From: an uncultured bacterium
GTDB taxonomy: Bacteria; Verrucomicrobiota; Verrucomicrobiia; Verrucomicrobiales; V1-33
Reading direction: 5' to 3'
NCBI GenBank assembly: GCA_903936775.1
Contig: CAIZWU010000076.1
Coordinates: 1 to 43,376 of the forward strand
DNA length: 43,376 nt
Within the stretch, counting starts at the first letter, position 1. Each line of letters begins with the position of its first letter. Of this stretch, positions 10,301 through 17,609 are shown piece after piece. The notes below the pieces were generated by a model. The model did not search any database. It was not told the DNA's origin and saw only the letters and a list, made by a program, of their open reading frames with translations. The translations under genes and the position numbers were made by a program.

Positions 10301-12715
10301 CAACGGTGCGCCCGCAGCATCCGTCGCAAAAGGATCGGCCGGACGCTGGTCGTTATGTTCCTGGAACACCACTTGAGGCGGGGTGGGAGAGATGAGTGGA
10401 TCCAGGGGACCGCCCGCCACCAGCTTTTGCACTTCAAAGGAAAGATCCAGAGTCCCGCCCTGGGCAGGGATTTCCGTCTGACGGGGCCCACTGACCGCTG
10501 CCCCCCTGAAGAAGCCATCCAGGGCCATGGAAGCGGCCGCGAAAGACAGATTCCCGGCATTGCCACCTGACAGATAGCCATCCTCAAAGTGCTCCCCATC
10601 CATCCATGGCACCCGATAGGTCCGGGTGATATTCCAGCGCGGATGGAGGTCTTCAAACAATCCGGTGAAAATCCGGTCGTAGACCACATCCGGGGTCGCG
10701 GTGGCAATGTCCACCAGACGGCCCTGCCGCAGCAACCGGGTGGTCTTGACATACCCACTGCCATAATTCAGCCAGCCGGCGGAAGTGTCAATGACGGCTC
10801 CAGGCTGGACCACGATACTTCCCCCTGAATTTAAATTGACGGAACCTCCCGCCACCGTCAATTCGTCCACCGTGCGCTCGATAATGTTCAAATATCCCCG
10901 CAAATCTGCCAGCGGCGTACCGACCCATTCCCTGCCATTATAGGTGCCGGTCTTCCGCAGGTCCACCGTGATGTCCCCTCCCCGGAAAAAGCTGTTGCGC
11001 TGCAACGGCGCGTCCGCCAGTTCCGAGGATCGCAGCGTGACCGTCAGGATGTGATTGGAAAGCGGTGAAGGCGCATCAGTAGTACCGGCGACACTGATGA
11101 GCGTGTCCCGATCCACATAAATCTGGCCGGAATTCCTGACAAAAGTGGTGCGGTTCTGGGGACCATCCAGGTCCCATACTCCAGTCTGCACCGTGACGTT
11201 TCCATTGGGGGCCTGCAGCATGGCACCTGGGCCAAAATGCACGATCCGGCCCCGGGCGTTGACTTGGGACCGCAAGGCCAGCGAGGTTCCGATCACTTTG
11301 TCAGCGCTGCCCCATTCCGGCAGAATCCGCATCACACTGCCCGGCCCGACCGTGACTTGTCCGGTGCTCTTTTCCGCGCCCAGCCCCCCATACAGGAAAG
11401 GGGGGGAAGTGTCACTGAAGACAGGATCAAATTTGGGATTGGCTATGGCTCCATATTCCGCCCGCAGGTCAATGCGTCCGTTGAGGGAAACGGAGGTGCT
11501 GCTGTCGATGGCCCCCAGTTGATTCACACTCCTGCCCGTGATAGCCACACTCCCCCGCGGAGCTTGGATGAGGCCTTCGTTCGTCGCGGTGCCCGCATAA
11601 GTGCCGACATCGCCCACAAAGGCGTCCAAACCGCGCAGACTGGGATCGCTGGCGCTGTGGGCGGCCAACCCTACCTGAAGTCCGGCCGCCAGAATGGCCT
11701 GGCCATCCGCAGTGGAAATCGTTCCCTGATTGCGCACGTTCGCTCCGACCAACGCAATGCGTCCGCCCACGTTGGCATCCGTGGTGGGCGAAACCAGCTG
11801 CGCTCCGGGCTGGACGGTCACGTCACCATACCGCCCGCCCGGAGGCGGGACCGGCGGGGTGAAGGGAACATCACCCGCCTGGGGCAGACCGGAAAAGAGA
11901 AACTGCGCGGTACTGGACTGATTCAGCAGCCCGCGGCTGATCAGGTTGTCATTGATCGGCAGGGATGAAGCGACCAACGTATGAACGTTAATTTGGCTGG
12001 CACCGCCAAAGATGATGCCATTTTGATTGACCACGTAAACCTGGCCAGGCGCGGTGATGCTGCCGAGGATCTGCGAGGGCCGGCCCGTGGGATCGTTTAC
12101 TTTGTTGAAGGCAATCCACTGGCCCACGCTTTCCCCTCCCGCACTTTGGTCGAAGTGCAGGTTGGTATCCCTGCCAACATTGAAGGTCTGCCAGTTCAGC
12201 AGGGCCTGCTGGCTGGTCTGCTTGACGGTTACCTGGGTTTTCCCTCCCCCGGAGGTCTGGGTAGGAAGGAAGGCACCGGTCCACAGGGAGAGATCGGTGC
12301 CCACCCCAGGAGCCACCTGAAGGCCACCGGAGACGAGCCCATTGGGAACCTCGGGAAGCTTGAAGCCGGGATTGGTCGGATCCAAACCAGCGTTGTTGGC
12401 ATGCACCGAGGCGCGGGCGGCATTCAACTGGGCCCTCTGGACAGCTTCGACCGCGCGACTGGTGCGTGCCAAGGCGTCCTTGGCATTGCTGCGGGCCTGG
12501 GCCGCCGCCTGGGCCGCCGCAGGACTGGGGCCCACCGGGCGGTTGGCATTCGTGGAGGCCGCGCCTCCGCGGAGAATATCGCCGGAGGGCGCCGGCCGGG
12601 CGGCCAGCAGCACTGCGAGGACGATCCCGGCAGGAGCATGGAGGTTCCGCCGCCGGGGCAGGCGGAACGTGGCAGGGGAATGCGCCGGGGGGATTGGCAT
12701 CGGATTTTTTAACAC
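1331..12715 (-). CDS. Filamentous-haemagglutinin-like two-partner secretion exoprotein (TpsA)
   Basis: 3794 residues. An arginine-rich, extended N-region (RRRNLHAPAG) and hydrophobic core (IVLAVLLAA) form a signal peptide. A haemagglutination-activity/TPS domain follows at about 125-360, with the family hallmark NQNGIIFGG (residues 230-238; NPNGI in FHA). The rest is a very long, Gly/Asn/Ser-rich beta-helix-like region, with two RGD tripeptides (SRGDVVF, FRGDTAT). The C-terminus changes character: a Pro/Ala linker, the motif VVTVEVIGYGG, then a charged block (EEDEEEEKKRRTK) and a Ser/Thr/Pro/Ala tail. TpsA proteins cross the outer membrane through a dedicated TpsB pore; the matching TpsB is the first gene of the same operon. 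The start is GTG (12715); an in-frame ATG at 12700 is possible. Overall resemblance is to DUF3739-type FHA proteins, which I could not confirm by search. Confidence 0.93.
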   Translation of the reverse strand: MLKNPMPIPPAHSPATFRLPRRRNLHAPAGIVLAVLLAARPAPSGDILRGGAASTNANRPVGPSPAAAQAAAQARSNAKDALARTSRAVEAVQRAQLNAARASVHANNAGLDPTNPGFKLPEVPNGLVSGGLQVAPGVGTDLSLWTGAFLPTQTSGGGKTQVTVKQTSQQALLNWQTFNVGRDTNLHFDQSAGGESVGQWIAFNKVNDPTGRPSQILGSITAPGQVYVVNQNGIIFGGASQINVHTLVASSLPINDNLISRGLLNQSSTAQFLFSGLPQAGDVPFTPPVPPPGGRYGDVTVQPGAQLVSPTTDANVGGRIALVGANVRNQGTISTADGQAILAAGLQVGLAAHSASDPSLRGLDAFVGDVGTYAGTATNEGLIQAPRGSVAITGRSVNQLGAIDSSTSVSLNGRIDLRAEYGAIANPKFDPVFSDTSPPFLYGGLGAEKSTGQVTVGPGSVMRILPEWGSADKVIGTSLALRSQVNARGRIVHFGPGAMLQAPNGNVTVQTGVWDLDGPQNRTTFVRNSGQIYVDRDTLISVAGTTDAPSPLSNHILTVTLRSSELADAPLQRNSFFRGGDITVDLRKTGTYNGREWVGTPLADLRGYLNIIERTVDELTVAGGSVNLNSGGSIVVQPGAVIDTSAGWLNYGSGYVKTTRLLRQGRLVDIATATPDVVYDRIFTGLFEDLHPRWNITRTYRVPWMDGEHFEDGYLSGGNAGNLSFAAASMALDGFFRGAAVSGPRQTEIPAQGGTLDLSFEVQKLVAGGPLDPLISPTPPQVVFQEHNDQRPADPFATDAAGAPLALRADRLDRVVLTPGVFEAGGFSALRVRNPDGNITVPKGMVLTTAVKGSITLEGANVSIFGDVKAPGGNLSFLAYNISPGVAEALRLSAGAVLPAPNAGRGSFTLGAGSSLSAAGQIIDYRPGGNTPFNVPVVNDGGRVSIKSYSASLAAGSEIDVSGGVVAGVRGGYSYGRAGTIEILTGRDLSLPAVDRGSIHLGSTLKGFSGAAGGGGTLSIQAQLIQIGGSPLHPLALTLSPDFFSQGGFSTFNLTGIGIAGKETGEFLPAVNIAPGTRIEPQALGWLALPYTLPDGNLTLRPYLRPEGLRSPVNLAFNGLGAVDEFGNQILSRGDVVFGRGAVIRTDALGSVAFRGDTATILGSVYAPGGTITVAGANRFPSDNAAPPAALPTVYIGSNVTLSTAGKPLIQQGPRGWRQGRILPGGAINISGNIVAGQGALFDVSGSTGILDLPPVYLATGNYPDNGLLGVQYVPVRVDSNGGSIRLAGAEMLYTDATLAGRPGGPSATGGSLSISSGRFYLAGTPRTTADANLLVGQNGSTLPAGVPRGIGLPMVDAAGTALQGIGNVRVSSFAGGGFDALALGGNVQFEGPVDINLPGRLSVGSGGVIYANAAVSLTAPYVALGQAFRAPQLATQQEILFTRTDASGTTTPYFPAPTYGMGSITVRAGLIDVGNLTLQGIGKARLLASDGEIRGNGTLTMAGDLVLQAGQIYPTTLNKFNLFAYDYNSGNGTSPGSITVLGGAARQLPMSGGGTLSLYSSNIHQGGTLRAPIGVINLGWNGSGPAPFDPISGTTRPAPVTSQLTLAEGSVTSVSAVDPRTGQGMQIPFGISLDGITWIDPAGNDITVSGVPAKAVNLSAQSVTTAAGSVIDIAGGGDLFAYRWTQGTGGSQDILGSTTNFAIIPGYGSDFAPYAPFNPGAPNLGGATGYVNNNLRVGDQVTLGAGAGLRAGTYTLLPARYALVPGAYLVTPKSGIPVGSVALPDGSSLVSGFRANVLDRERAGVTLMERFEVAPASVFRERAKYEVYSANTFLRESAIARDFAVPRLPVDSGYLSFDATTSMVLQGRVNAVAPPGGRGSLVDISSPGNILINGTGVGGASGTLVLSAPQLNSFGAESLLIGGKRTFGSSGITVAAATRELTVDNAGIPLNGNDVILVSRERLTLADGATVLGTGSGPVDDLLLGDPAVAGSGDGALLRVSGSAGGSIARRGVSNSILPQMTVGAGATIGGGSMVLDSTYGTRLDPLAVLNAGEIALNSGQITIALQNAGVIAPTAGLVLAGPALDSIQASARVFSLLSYSSLDLYGTGSLGSLAAFDSLILSASSIRGYNTGGGAATLAARNILIDNATNRPALALPAGPLSGTLQFQADQITLGANPVLTGGYGTVGLTAADRVLASGAGSFGTAGDLRLETPLLTASQSAVHALTAGGTLALVRPAGPGAPVVGGLGARLNLQGLAVRLDSGIALPSGELSVRSTGGDVRIGTSGTASINLAGTTRNFLETARYTDGGIVTFTSDSGSVVLGSGGAVNVSAPAGGGHAGTLNVSAQAGSFEFQGSILGSAGAGRRTGSFTLDTAGVAGGALGVIDAALNAGSFTESRQYRLRSGNVIVDGAAVSHLYRVTADQGSLTVTGTIDASGTTGGTIELAANGSLILANGSLLDASGDDFSHAGKGGSISLTAGTQRNGLIDATALLDLRSGATLDLRVAANNADSPFLGQLTGTLHLRAPRNAAQTDLALAPLNGSILGSSSILAEGYRLYDLTGTNGTITSAVQTSIRTDGETFLGAAGSTTANYTSMSNRILGSDPQGLGPRFVLAPGAEIIHRTGDLTLGAANSTPTSDWNLQNFRFGPNRAPGVLTLRAAGNLTFFNALSDGFAAVTPAAANGNSALWLAPLMAQNPLLPLNTQSWSYRLAAGADLTSGEFRSVQPLTALTDSSGFIALGKNLTQAAATGGNNALTSSLISQGYQVIRTGSGSIDLAAGRSVRLLNPLASIYTTGTQVADPTGIYAANDFVTPILIRSPQPSQGASLGAVQQAYFAQYSLAGGNINITAGEDIERLTRTALGQLVPDSSRQVPANWLYRRGYVDPDSGKYGAIVVGSGFGSFTDPAASTTWWIDYSNFFQSVGALGGGNVTLTAGRNVSNMDAVAPTNARAPRGAPDGPQLVELGGGDIAVRAGNNIDAGIYYVERGQGQLEAGGSIITNSTRSPSRNYLTSTVNPEVFPEQTWLPTTLFLGKGSFDLNARGSVLLGPTTNPFLLPTGLGNKFWYKTYFSTYAPDSTVRVSALGGDVTLRNAIVFPDQSGTRSMLQAWLAQENLLPTGTTGAAFSQPWLRLGETSIAPFTSLLSLAPPRFEASALSGNINVVGTMTLSPAPYGTLNLLAGGAVNGLQPAGRSSVLLPGQIVNAWTSARLNVSDANPAAIPGAINPYAYFSVAGSTIAAANTTSPTFMAGLNNLFAETGSTGGVIQTKQALHTPGLLHLNDVDPVRVYALGGNLSGLTLFTPKPARIYASRDVTDISFYLQNLGLGDQSTVTAGRDVLPSNASSPLRNQAFSPGNAVAAGQSPLPGDIQVSGPGSLIVLAGRDLDLGTGPSLADGTGAGIISIGNARNPYLPFEGSNLVIGAGLGSPTSLTDSGLDFDAFIADQVEGGEGAKYLQELGVTDFASLAEGEQNRIALQVFYLILRDTGRNYATTQSYESGFAAIESLFGGVSGTGDILTQGRSVRTTAGGDISLFAPGGALKLANTTIGNPLVPPGIITESGGRVGIFTDGDVDIGIGRIFTLRGGDMVIWSSTGNIAAGSSSKTVASAPPTRVVIDPQSADVTTDLAGLATGGGIGVLATVEGVPPGSVDLLAPAGVIDAGDAGIRSAGNLTLAATQVLNASNIAVTGSAAGAPAVAPAAPAVSTPAPAPPPATKSPGETAAEQEREKAANEAPPAVAESVVTVEVIGYGGSQEEDEEEEKKRRTKAAEDAAVPSDGDAETTPSTPAATPSN

Positions 12716-12754
12716 ACGGGCTGAACACCCCTGTGCCGGTTCGGTCGGGACGGT

Positions 12755-13672
12755 TTATTTCGCGAGAGCCTTGGCGAGAGTCACCTCGTTGATGGAGACG
12801 GGATTCTGTTGCAGCAAGGCGGCGATGTAGGCCTGGCTGTTGGCCTTGGCCCTTTCCTGGCGCATCCGTTCGGTGAGGACAGCACGGACCTGTTCGAGCG
12901 GCGGGGTGGAAGGCTCTTTGAGGTCAAGACACTTCAGGATGTGCCAGCCGTCTTTCAGGCGGACAGCCTCAGATTGGGCACCAACGGCCAGTTTCGTCGC
13001 GGCTTCGCGGATTTCCGGCTGGATCTGGGCATCGATCATCCATCCGATTTCCCCGCCCTGGGCCGCGGAATTGGCTTCCTCACTGTGCAGTTTGGCGAGG
13101 GCTGCAAAATCTGCATTTTTGTCAGACAAGGCCTTTTTCACCTCCGCGAGTTTGGCTTCGGCTTTTTCCAGATCAGCCTTGGAGGCACCTTCCGGAGCCG
13201 CAATGTAGATCTGGGCCAGTTTCCACTGGCGGCCCACGGCCAGCGAGGGTTTAGCCAGATCGTAGGCGACTTCAAGTTCAGTTTCACTGGGATAACCAGG
13301 AGCAGGTTCGGAGACTGACTGCAGGTAACTTTCGGTGATCGCGGTTTCGCGGGCGCGCTCGATGGCGGCTTTCACCGGTGCTTTCTCCTCCCATTTTTTG
13401 GTAATGGCTTCATTCAGCATCAGACGCTGGACGAGCAGCAGCCTGACCACCTGATTCAACAACGCGGGGTCTTTGGCGACGGCTTCCTGCTCACGTGGAT
13501 CAAGTTTGGCGAGGGCCGTTTTGACTTCATCCAATTTGACATCGAGTCCGCCAACGCGGGCGATCACGTTGGAATCAGGAGCTTCAATGGAGCCGGCGGC
13601 AGGTTTGTCAGGTGCGGCCTGGAGGAAGGCCGGGAGAGCCAGCAGGGCGAGGAGGGGAAACGGGCGTTTCAT
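12755..13672 (-). CDS. Periplasmic parvulin-type peptidyl-prolyl isomerase (PpiC/SurA-like)
   Basis: 305 residues. A signal peptide (MKRPFPLLALLALPAFLQA, cut near residue 20) is followed by a SurA_N-like helical segment (35-125) and a PpiC rotamase domain at about 150-255, recognisable by ADFAALAKLHSEE, GGEIGWM and DGWHILKCLDL. A helical tail follows. The family catalyses cis/trans prolyl isomerisation and chaperones unfolded outer-membrane and secreted proteins in the periplasm. Its ATG overlaps the TGA of the preceding coiled-coil gene (ATGA), and it lies 39 nt ahead of the TpsA gene. In Bordetella pertussis the parvulin Par27 chaperones FHA, so dedicated chaperoning of this TpsA is a sound inference, though not shown. 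Confidence 0.93.
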   Translation of the reverse strand: MKRPFPLLALLALPAFLQAAPDKPAAGSIEAPDSNVIARVGGLDVKLDEVKTALAKLDPREQEAVAKDPALLNQVVRLLLVQRLMLNEAITKKWEEKAPVKAAIERARETAITESYLQSVSEPAPGYPSETELEVAYDLAKPSLAVGRQWKLAQIYIAAPEGASKADLEKAEAKLAEVKKALSDKNADFAALAKLHSEEANSAAQGGEIGWMIDAQIQPEIREAATKLAVGAQSEAVRLKDGWHILKCLDLKEPSTPPLEQVRAVLTERMRQERAKANSQAYIAALLQQNPVSINEVTLAKALAK

Positions 13673-14322
13673 GGTTGGGCGGTTTGGTCGAGGAGTTTGT
13701 CACCGTATTCCTGCAGTTGGTTCTGCAGCTTGACGCGGGTCAGGCCGGTGAAGGGTTCGCGGGCGGTGATGGCTTCGCCGAGGCTGAATTTCCGATAGCG
13801 GTCGAGGATTTCATTACCGGTGGTGAAGAGGGCGGTGTTGCGGGTGCGGAGGTCGGCCACGCGGCGCTCAAGGGCGGCATTTTTCGTGGCAAAATCGGCG
13901 CGGGCAGTTTCCTTCTTTTTCGCCAGATCAGAGATCTGGGAATGGGCGGCTTTCCACTTGTCGAGCGACTTCTGGAATTGAGTCAATTCTTCCTGTTTGG
14001 CGGTGAGCTTACCCTCCAGATTCGCCTGCATCCGGGTCGCGGCTTCCATGGCATCGGCCTTCTCACGGCTGAGGGCGGCGAGTTGTTTGGACATCTTTTC
14101 AACCTGAGCGGTCAGTTCCAGATTCCTGGCGTCCGCCGCGGCCTTCTCCGCATTGGCAGTCGCCACTTCACTCTGGGCGGTGCGGAGTTGCAGGGTAACG
14201 CCCTTGAGCGCTTCGCGGAGTTTTTCCTCGGCCCCGGCCGGAGCCTGGGCGGTGGAAGGGAGGGCGCCGCCGAGCAGCGCAAAGGCTGCGAGGGCGAGGA
14301 GAGGGGTGCGGATCAATTGCAT
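13669..14322 (-). CDS. Exported coiled-coil protein of unknown function
   Basis: 217 residues from the ATG at 14322, chosen because it begins a clean signal peptide (MQLIRTPLLALAAFALLGGA, cut near STAQA) and sits 1 nt after the TAA of the porin gene. The mature protein is almost entirely heptad-patterned, Ala/Lys/Glu/Gln-rich coiled coil (about residues 35-175), ending in a less regular segment with FTTGNEILDRYRKFSLGEAI and RVKLQNQLQEYGDKLLD. There are no cysteines in the mature part, no membrane segment and no enzyme motif. I do not recognise a named family. It is locked into the secretion operon by tight spacing on both sides, so it may be a periplasmic spacer, adaptor or holdase. A frame extension upstream to 14454 runs inside the porin gene and is not credible as the start. 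Confidence 0.85.
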   Translation of the reverse strand: MQLIRTPLLALAAFALLGGALPSTAQAPAGAEEKLREALKGVTLQLRTAQSEVATANAEKAAADARNLELTAQVEKMSKQLAALSREKADAMEAATRMQANLEGKLTAKQEELTQFQKSLDKWKAAHSQISDLAKKKETARADFATKNAALERRVADLRTRNTALFTTGNEILDRYRKFSLGEAITAREPFTGLTRVKLQNQLQEYGDKLLDQTAQP

Positions 14323-14323
14323 G

Positions 14324-16363
14324 TTAGAATTTAAGTTTGAAGTCCAGCATGAAGACATCGCCACTGAGCGGAGGACCCGCAATCTGGTCGATACTGTTCC
14401 AGAGCACCCCGATCGAGGCATTGCGGGAGAGAGCGTAATTTCCCGTGAAAACAAACCCCTTCAAATTGGTGCCACCGCCTCCGAAATCAGAATCCGTGAA
14501 GCCATCCACCACGGCATCTGACCCGATCCAGCGGTAGTCCGCCCCGACGGTCCAGTCACCCCGCTTCATCATGGCCAGTTTGCCAAATTTGATACCCACC
14601 ATCCAAGCGGTGTCATCGCCGTCAAAGAGCCCGATCCGGCCAGGTGCCGTGGGGTCGGCCGCGGTGCCATCGGCATTGGTCTCTTCGGGTGGCAAAGGCC
14701 CCCGGTTGTTGACCGCCACCGGCTCGATCTCCCCGCTGTTGAAGGCGGTATTCTTGATATACTCCCCGTGGAGGGCAATCTGGGCAGGTTCCCATCCGCT
14801 ATACTCCAATTTCCCACTGGCGACGACCGGGGCAAATTTACTGGCGAGTCCGAAGTATTGGAATTGATTGCTGGTGCCGAAATTGTTGGTGGCATCCGGG
14901 ATGATCTGACGCAGCGGTTTGTAGGTGTTGCCGGATTGCGCGAACGAGGGACGCGTGGCGTCGGTCGACCCTGCATCGCTGGCACTCAGGGGAATGAACG
15001 GCTCGGAGAGCTCGCCCTGCACCTTGTCGAAATCGTAGTAGGCGATGCCGAGTTTCAATTTCAAGGTATCCGACAATTTCAAATCGGCGCCCGCCTGGAC
15101 ACCAAAGAGATATTTGTCGGTGCTTTCGAATTTGGCGGGCTGATTGCTGGAGAAGTTGAGGTCCGTATTGAAGATCGGGAAGGCCCCGGCGGTGAGGAAG
15201 GGACTGACGCGGCTGCCCAGTTTTCCTTTGAACTTGAGGGCGAGGCCGTCGAACCCGAGATCCTCGTCAAAGATCAGCGGCGTGGCCATGAACGGACTGT
15301 CAAAGCGTCCTCCCAGTACATCAAGCTGGGCTCCGGTGGTCCCGAAATCCATATGATATTTCACAAAGGCCCGGTCGAGCCAGAGCGCATATTTGGAAAA
15401 ATTCCCACCCTGTCCGGAGTTGGCCGATCCGACACTCTGGTTGGGGGAGGTGGGGCTGTTGCTGTCGCCGGTGGCAATCCGGATGCCCGCGCTGAAACCG
15501 TCTTCCAGTTGCCATTCTCCCCCGAGCCGTACCCGGTAGCGGAAGCGCATGCGCTCCTGGTCGACATTGCGTTGCGGCGAGAACACGTTGCCAGCGGTAT
15601 CAAAAGGAGCACCGGTGTTGATGGCATTGAAGTTCGGGAAGGCCCCGGTGTTGTCGTTGCCCTCGGACGGACTGTACAGGTCGTAGCGCAGCCGGATGTC
15701 GCCGAAGATATCAAGGTCATCGTCAAGCCGCGGCACCGCGAGGGCGACGGCCGAATTTTTCCCATCGGGCTGACCGGCCCCCAGATCGGCCAGCACCTGC
15801 CGGCGGATTTCCTCACGCATTTCGTTCCGCACCGCATCCGGCACATAACTGACCTTCAGGGCTTCATCCTCCTCGGAGGCTTCCTCGTCCTTTTTGGCCT
15901 TGGCCGCGCTGCGGGCCGTAAGGGCTTCATTTTCGGCCTGACGGATCAGGCCGACCGCTTCCACTTGGCTGAGATAGCCTTTTTGAACAAAGATTTTCAG
16001 CAGATTGATGGTGACATTCTGCGACATGTCCGGGGGGGCTTCCTCGGGCGCGGCCCCATTCGGGAACAGTTGGGACAGGGGCGGCGGGTCGGTTGGGCCA
16101 TTGAGGTCATCGGGGCCTCCGGACGGCGCTGCCGGTTCCGGCACGACGGGGGCCGGGTCTGGATTTTCCTTCAAATCGGCCGGGTCCGGCGCATCACTGG
16201 CCGGGGCCGCGGCCGGAACTGCGGGCACCGCAGGAGCCGCAGGCACGGCCGGAGCCGGGCCGGTGATATCGGGCTGCGCAGCGGCAGACGCCACCGCTAA
16301 CAGCAGGGACATCCCGGCAAGTCGGGAGGTGGGCAGGACAGGAGGAAAGGAACGCATTTTCAA
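14324..16363 (-). CDS. Putative outer-membrane porin with Pro/Ala-rich N-terminal extension
   Basis: 679 residues. After a signal peptide (cut near ASAAAQ, about residue 29) comes a long Ala/Pro/Asp linker (30-110), a short helical segment of the LLKIFVQKGYLSQVEAVGLI type, and a coiled, charged stretch to about 190. A beta-barrel of about 450 residues then follows, beginning DIFGDIRLRYDLY, with alternating aromatic strands (RMRFRYRVRLGGEWQL, FVKYHMDFG) and the terminal FMLDFKLKF, whose C-terminal Phe is typical of Bam substrates. The architecture matches the putative-porin family (Porin_5-like). The substrate is unknown. It sits between the tonB-like gene (22 nt) and the coiled-coil gene (1 nt). 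It has no obvious plug domain, so it is not a classical TonB-dependent receptor. Confidence 0.88.
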   Translation of the reverse strand: MKMRSFPPVLPTSRLAGMSLLLAVASAAAQPDITGPAPAVPAAPAVPAVPAAAPASDAPDPADLKENPDPAPVVPEPAAPSGGPDDLNGPTDPPPLSQLFPNGAAPEEAPPDMSQNVTINLLKIFVQKGYLSQVEAVGLIRQAENEALTARSAAKAKKDEEASEEDEALKVSYVPDAVRNEMREEIRRQVLADLGAGQPDGKNSAVALAVPRLDDDLDIFGDIRLRYDLYSPSEGNDNTGAFPNFNAINTGAPFDTAGNVFSPQRNVDQERMRFRYRVRLGGEWQLEDGFSAGIRIATGDSNSPTSPNQSVGSANSGQGGNFSKYALWLDRAFVKYHMDFGTTGAQLDVLGGRFDSPFMATPLIFDEDLGFDGLALKFKGKLGSRVSPFLTAGAFPIFNTDLNFSSNQPAKFESTDKYLFGVQAGADLKLSDTLKLKLGIAYYDFDKVQGELSEPFIPLSASDAGSTDATRPSFAQSGNTYKPLRQIIPDATNNFGTSNQFQYFGLASKFAPVVASGKLEYSGWEPAQIALHGEYIKNTAFNSGEIEPVAVNNRGPLPPEETNADGTAADPTAPGRIGLFDGDDTAWMVGIKFGKLAMMKRGDWTVGADYRWIGSDAVVDGFTDSDFGGGGTNLKGFVFTGNYALSRNASIGVLWNSIDQIAGPPLSGDVFMLDFKLKF

Positions 16364-16385
16364 AACAAGGGGCAGGAGGAATGAA

Positions 16386-17186
16386 TCACCGGGACGGACG
16401 GGTGGTGAGGCGGAGATTGATCGGCATCTTCATGCCGGCAGGAGGCGGGGCCTGCAGCTGCAAACCCGTGAGGACTTCGTTTTTCAACGCGGCATCCACC
16501 GAGGGATCGCCGCTGGAGCCACTGAGGGTGGCGCGGATGACCCGGCCGGTGTCGTCCGCCCAGATGCGGGCCATCACCGACATGGTGGTGGACTTGGTCT
16601 TGGCATTCCGGCGGATGGCGGCACTGACGCTGCTCTGCACCTGACCAGCGTAATAACCGAATTTACTGCCAGTGCCGCCCAACCGGCGGCCGGCGCCCTC
16701 ACCGCCGCCGCCCTTGCCTTTGGAGAGGCCGAAATTGTCATTTCCCGCCGGGCCGTTGGAGGTGATGGAAGGTGCCGGATCGGAAGGCGCCTCTTCCGGC
16801 GGGGGTTCATCCACCGGGGCAGTTTCCTCCTCCATCTTTTCTTCCTGCTTGGGGGGTTCCACCTTGGGAGGCGGCGGCGGCGGCGGCGGAAGTGGTGGCG
16901 GGGCTATCGTGACATTGATGGGCACCGCGGCTTTCCGGACCGGGCTGGAGACCGACGGCTTGGAGGGGCCCGAGAAGGCGTAAATGGCCCCGGCGATGGC
17001 TAGAGTGGCCAGACCCAGCACCACCCGGTGGCGGCGGAGGAATCCCGGTTCATCCTCTTCGTCCTCCTCATCGCGGGGAGGCGGCGGGGGACGCTTTGCC
17101 GGGGCCGGACGACCAGATGGCATCGGAGCGGGCACGGCGGCCATTTTGGGCGGCGTCTCGGATTTTTCCAGGAGTTCGGTGCTCAT
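16386..17186 (-). CDS. TonB-like energy transducer
   Basis: 266 residues. A cytoplasmic N-terminus with a Pro/Arg stretch and an acidic block (DEEDEEDEPG) precedes one membrane anchor (about 54-71, VVLGLATLAIAGAIYAF). A periplasmic Pro-rich and Lys/Glu-rich spacer follows (PPPLPPPPPPPPKVEPP, then EEKMEEE), then a Gly-rich hinge (KGKGGGGEGAGRRLGG), and a TonB C-terminal domain at about 175-262 (VQSSVSAAIRRNAKTKS, MARIWADDTGRVIRATLSGSSGDPSVDAAL in two parts). TonB transmits proton-motive force from ExbB/ExbD to outer-membrane partners. It follows exbD by 20 nt. The cytoplasmic extension ahead of the anchor is longer than in E. coli TonB. No TonB-dependent receptor is encoded in the window, so its outer-membrane partner is an open question. 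Confidence 0.9.
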   Translation of the reverse strand: MSTELLEKSETPPKMAAVPAPMPSGRPAPAKRPPPPPRDEEDEEDEPGFLRRHRVVLGLATLAIAGAIYAFSGPSKPSVSSPVRKAAVPINVTIAPPPLPPPPPPPPKVEPPKQEEKMEEETAPVDEPPPEEAPSDPAPSITSNGPAGNDNFGLSKGKGGGGEGAGRRLGGTGSKFGYYAGQVQSSVSAAIRRNAKTKSTTMSVMARIWADDTGRVIRATLSGSSGDPSVDAALKNEVLTGLQLQAPPPAGMKMPINLRLTTRPSR

Positions 17187-17206
17187 CGTAGCGGGTGGTT
17201 ATGGAC

Positions 17207-17605
17207 TTATTTGGGGGGAGCGGCGACGATGCCGACAGGTTCGGTGAAGTTGAGGCGGTTCACCACATCGAGGGCTTCCATGATACTTTGAAACTGGGTG
17301 GCGCCGTCACCGCGGATGATGATAGGAGTTTCCTTCTTCAAGGCCGCGAGTTTGGTCTCGAGCTCGGCCAGTCCCACCGGGATGGTGTTGAGTGCGAACT
17401 TGCCCTCGCTGTTGACGGTGATGGCCTGCATCTTCGGCATGTCCAGCTTTTTCACCGCCGCGGTACTGGCTTTGGGCAATTTCACTTTCACCCCCTGCAC
17501 CCCTGCCGTGGTCATGATGATGAAGATCAGCAGCAGCACCAGGTAGAGGTCCACCATGGGGGTGACGTTGATGTCGTCGAATGATTTGTCGTCTCCAACC
17601 TGCAT
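17207..17605 (-). CDS. exbD: ExbD/TolR-family biopolymer transport protein
   Basis: 132 residues, the usual ExbD length. A short cytoplasmic N-terminus (DDINVTPMVD) leads into a single membrane helix at about 17-34 (MVDLYLVLLLIFIIMTTA). The helix carries the conserved aspartate (D19) that in the family takes part in proton translocation. The periplasmic domain contains VKVKLPKAS and the conserved PIIIRGDG...QSIMEALD stretch. It forms the proton-driven motor with ExbB and energises TonB. It lies 4 nt after the exbB fusion gene and 20 nt before the tonB-like gene, an unambiguous exbB-exbD-tonB order. All expected key residues are present. Confidence 0.95.
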   Translation of the reverse strand: MQVGDDKSFDDINVTPMVDLYLVLLLIFIIMTTAGVQGVKVKLPKASTAAVKKLDMPKMQAITVNSEGKFALNTIPVGLAELETKLAALKKETPIIIRGDGATQFQSIMEALDVVNRLNFTEPVGIVAAPPK

Positions 17606-17609
17606 ATTG

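Noticed and set aside
1482..12712. Many plus-strand frames of 60-400 codons opposite tpsA
   Set aside because: The minus strand is one uninterrupted 3794-codon gene with TPS-domain motifs; the plus frames lack starts with ribosome-binding sites and have no domain-like sequence.
14324..16363. Calling the porin a TonB-dependent receptor because of the adjacent tonB
   Set aside because: No plug domain or TonB box in the N-terminus; instead a Pro/Ala linker and a helical segment typical of putative porins.
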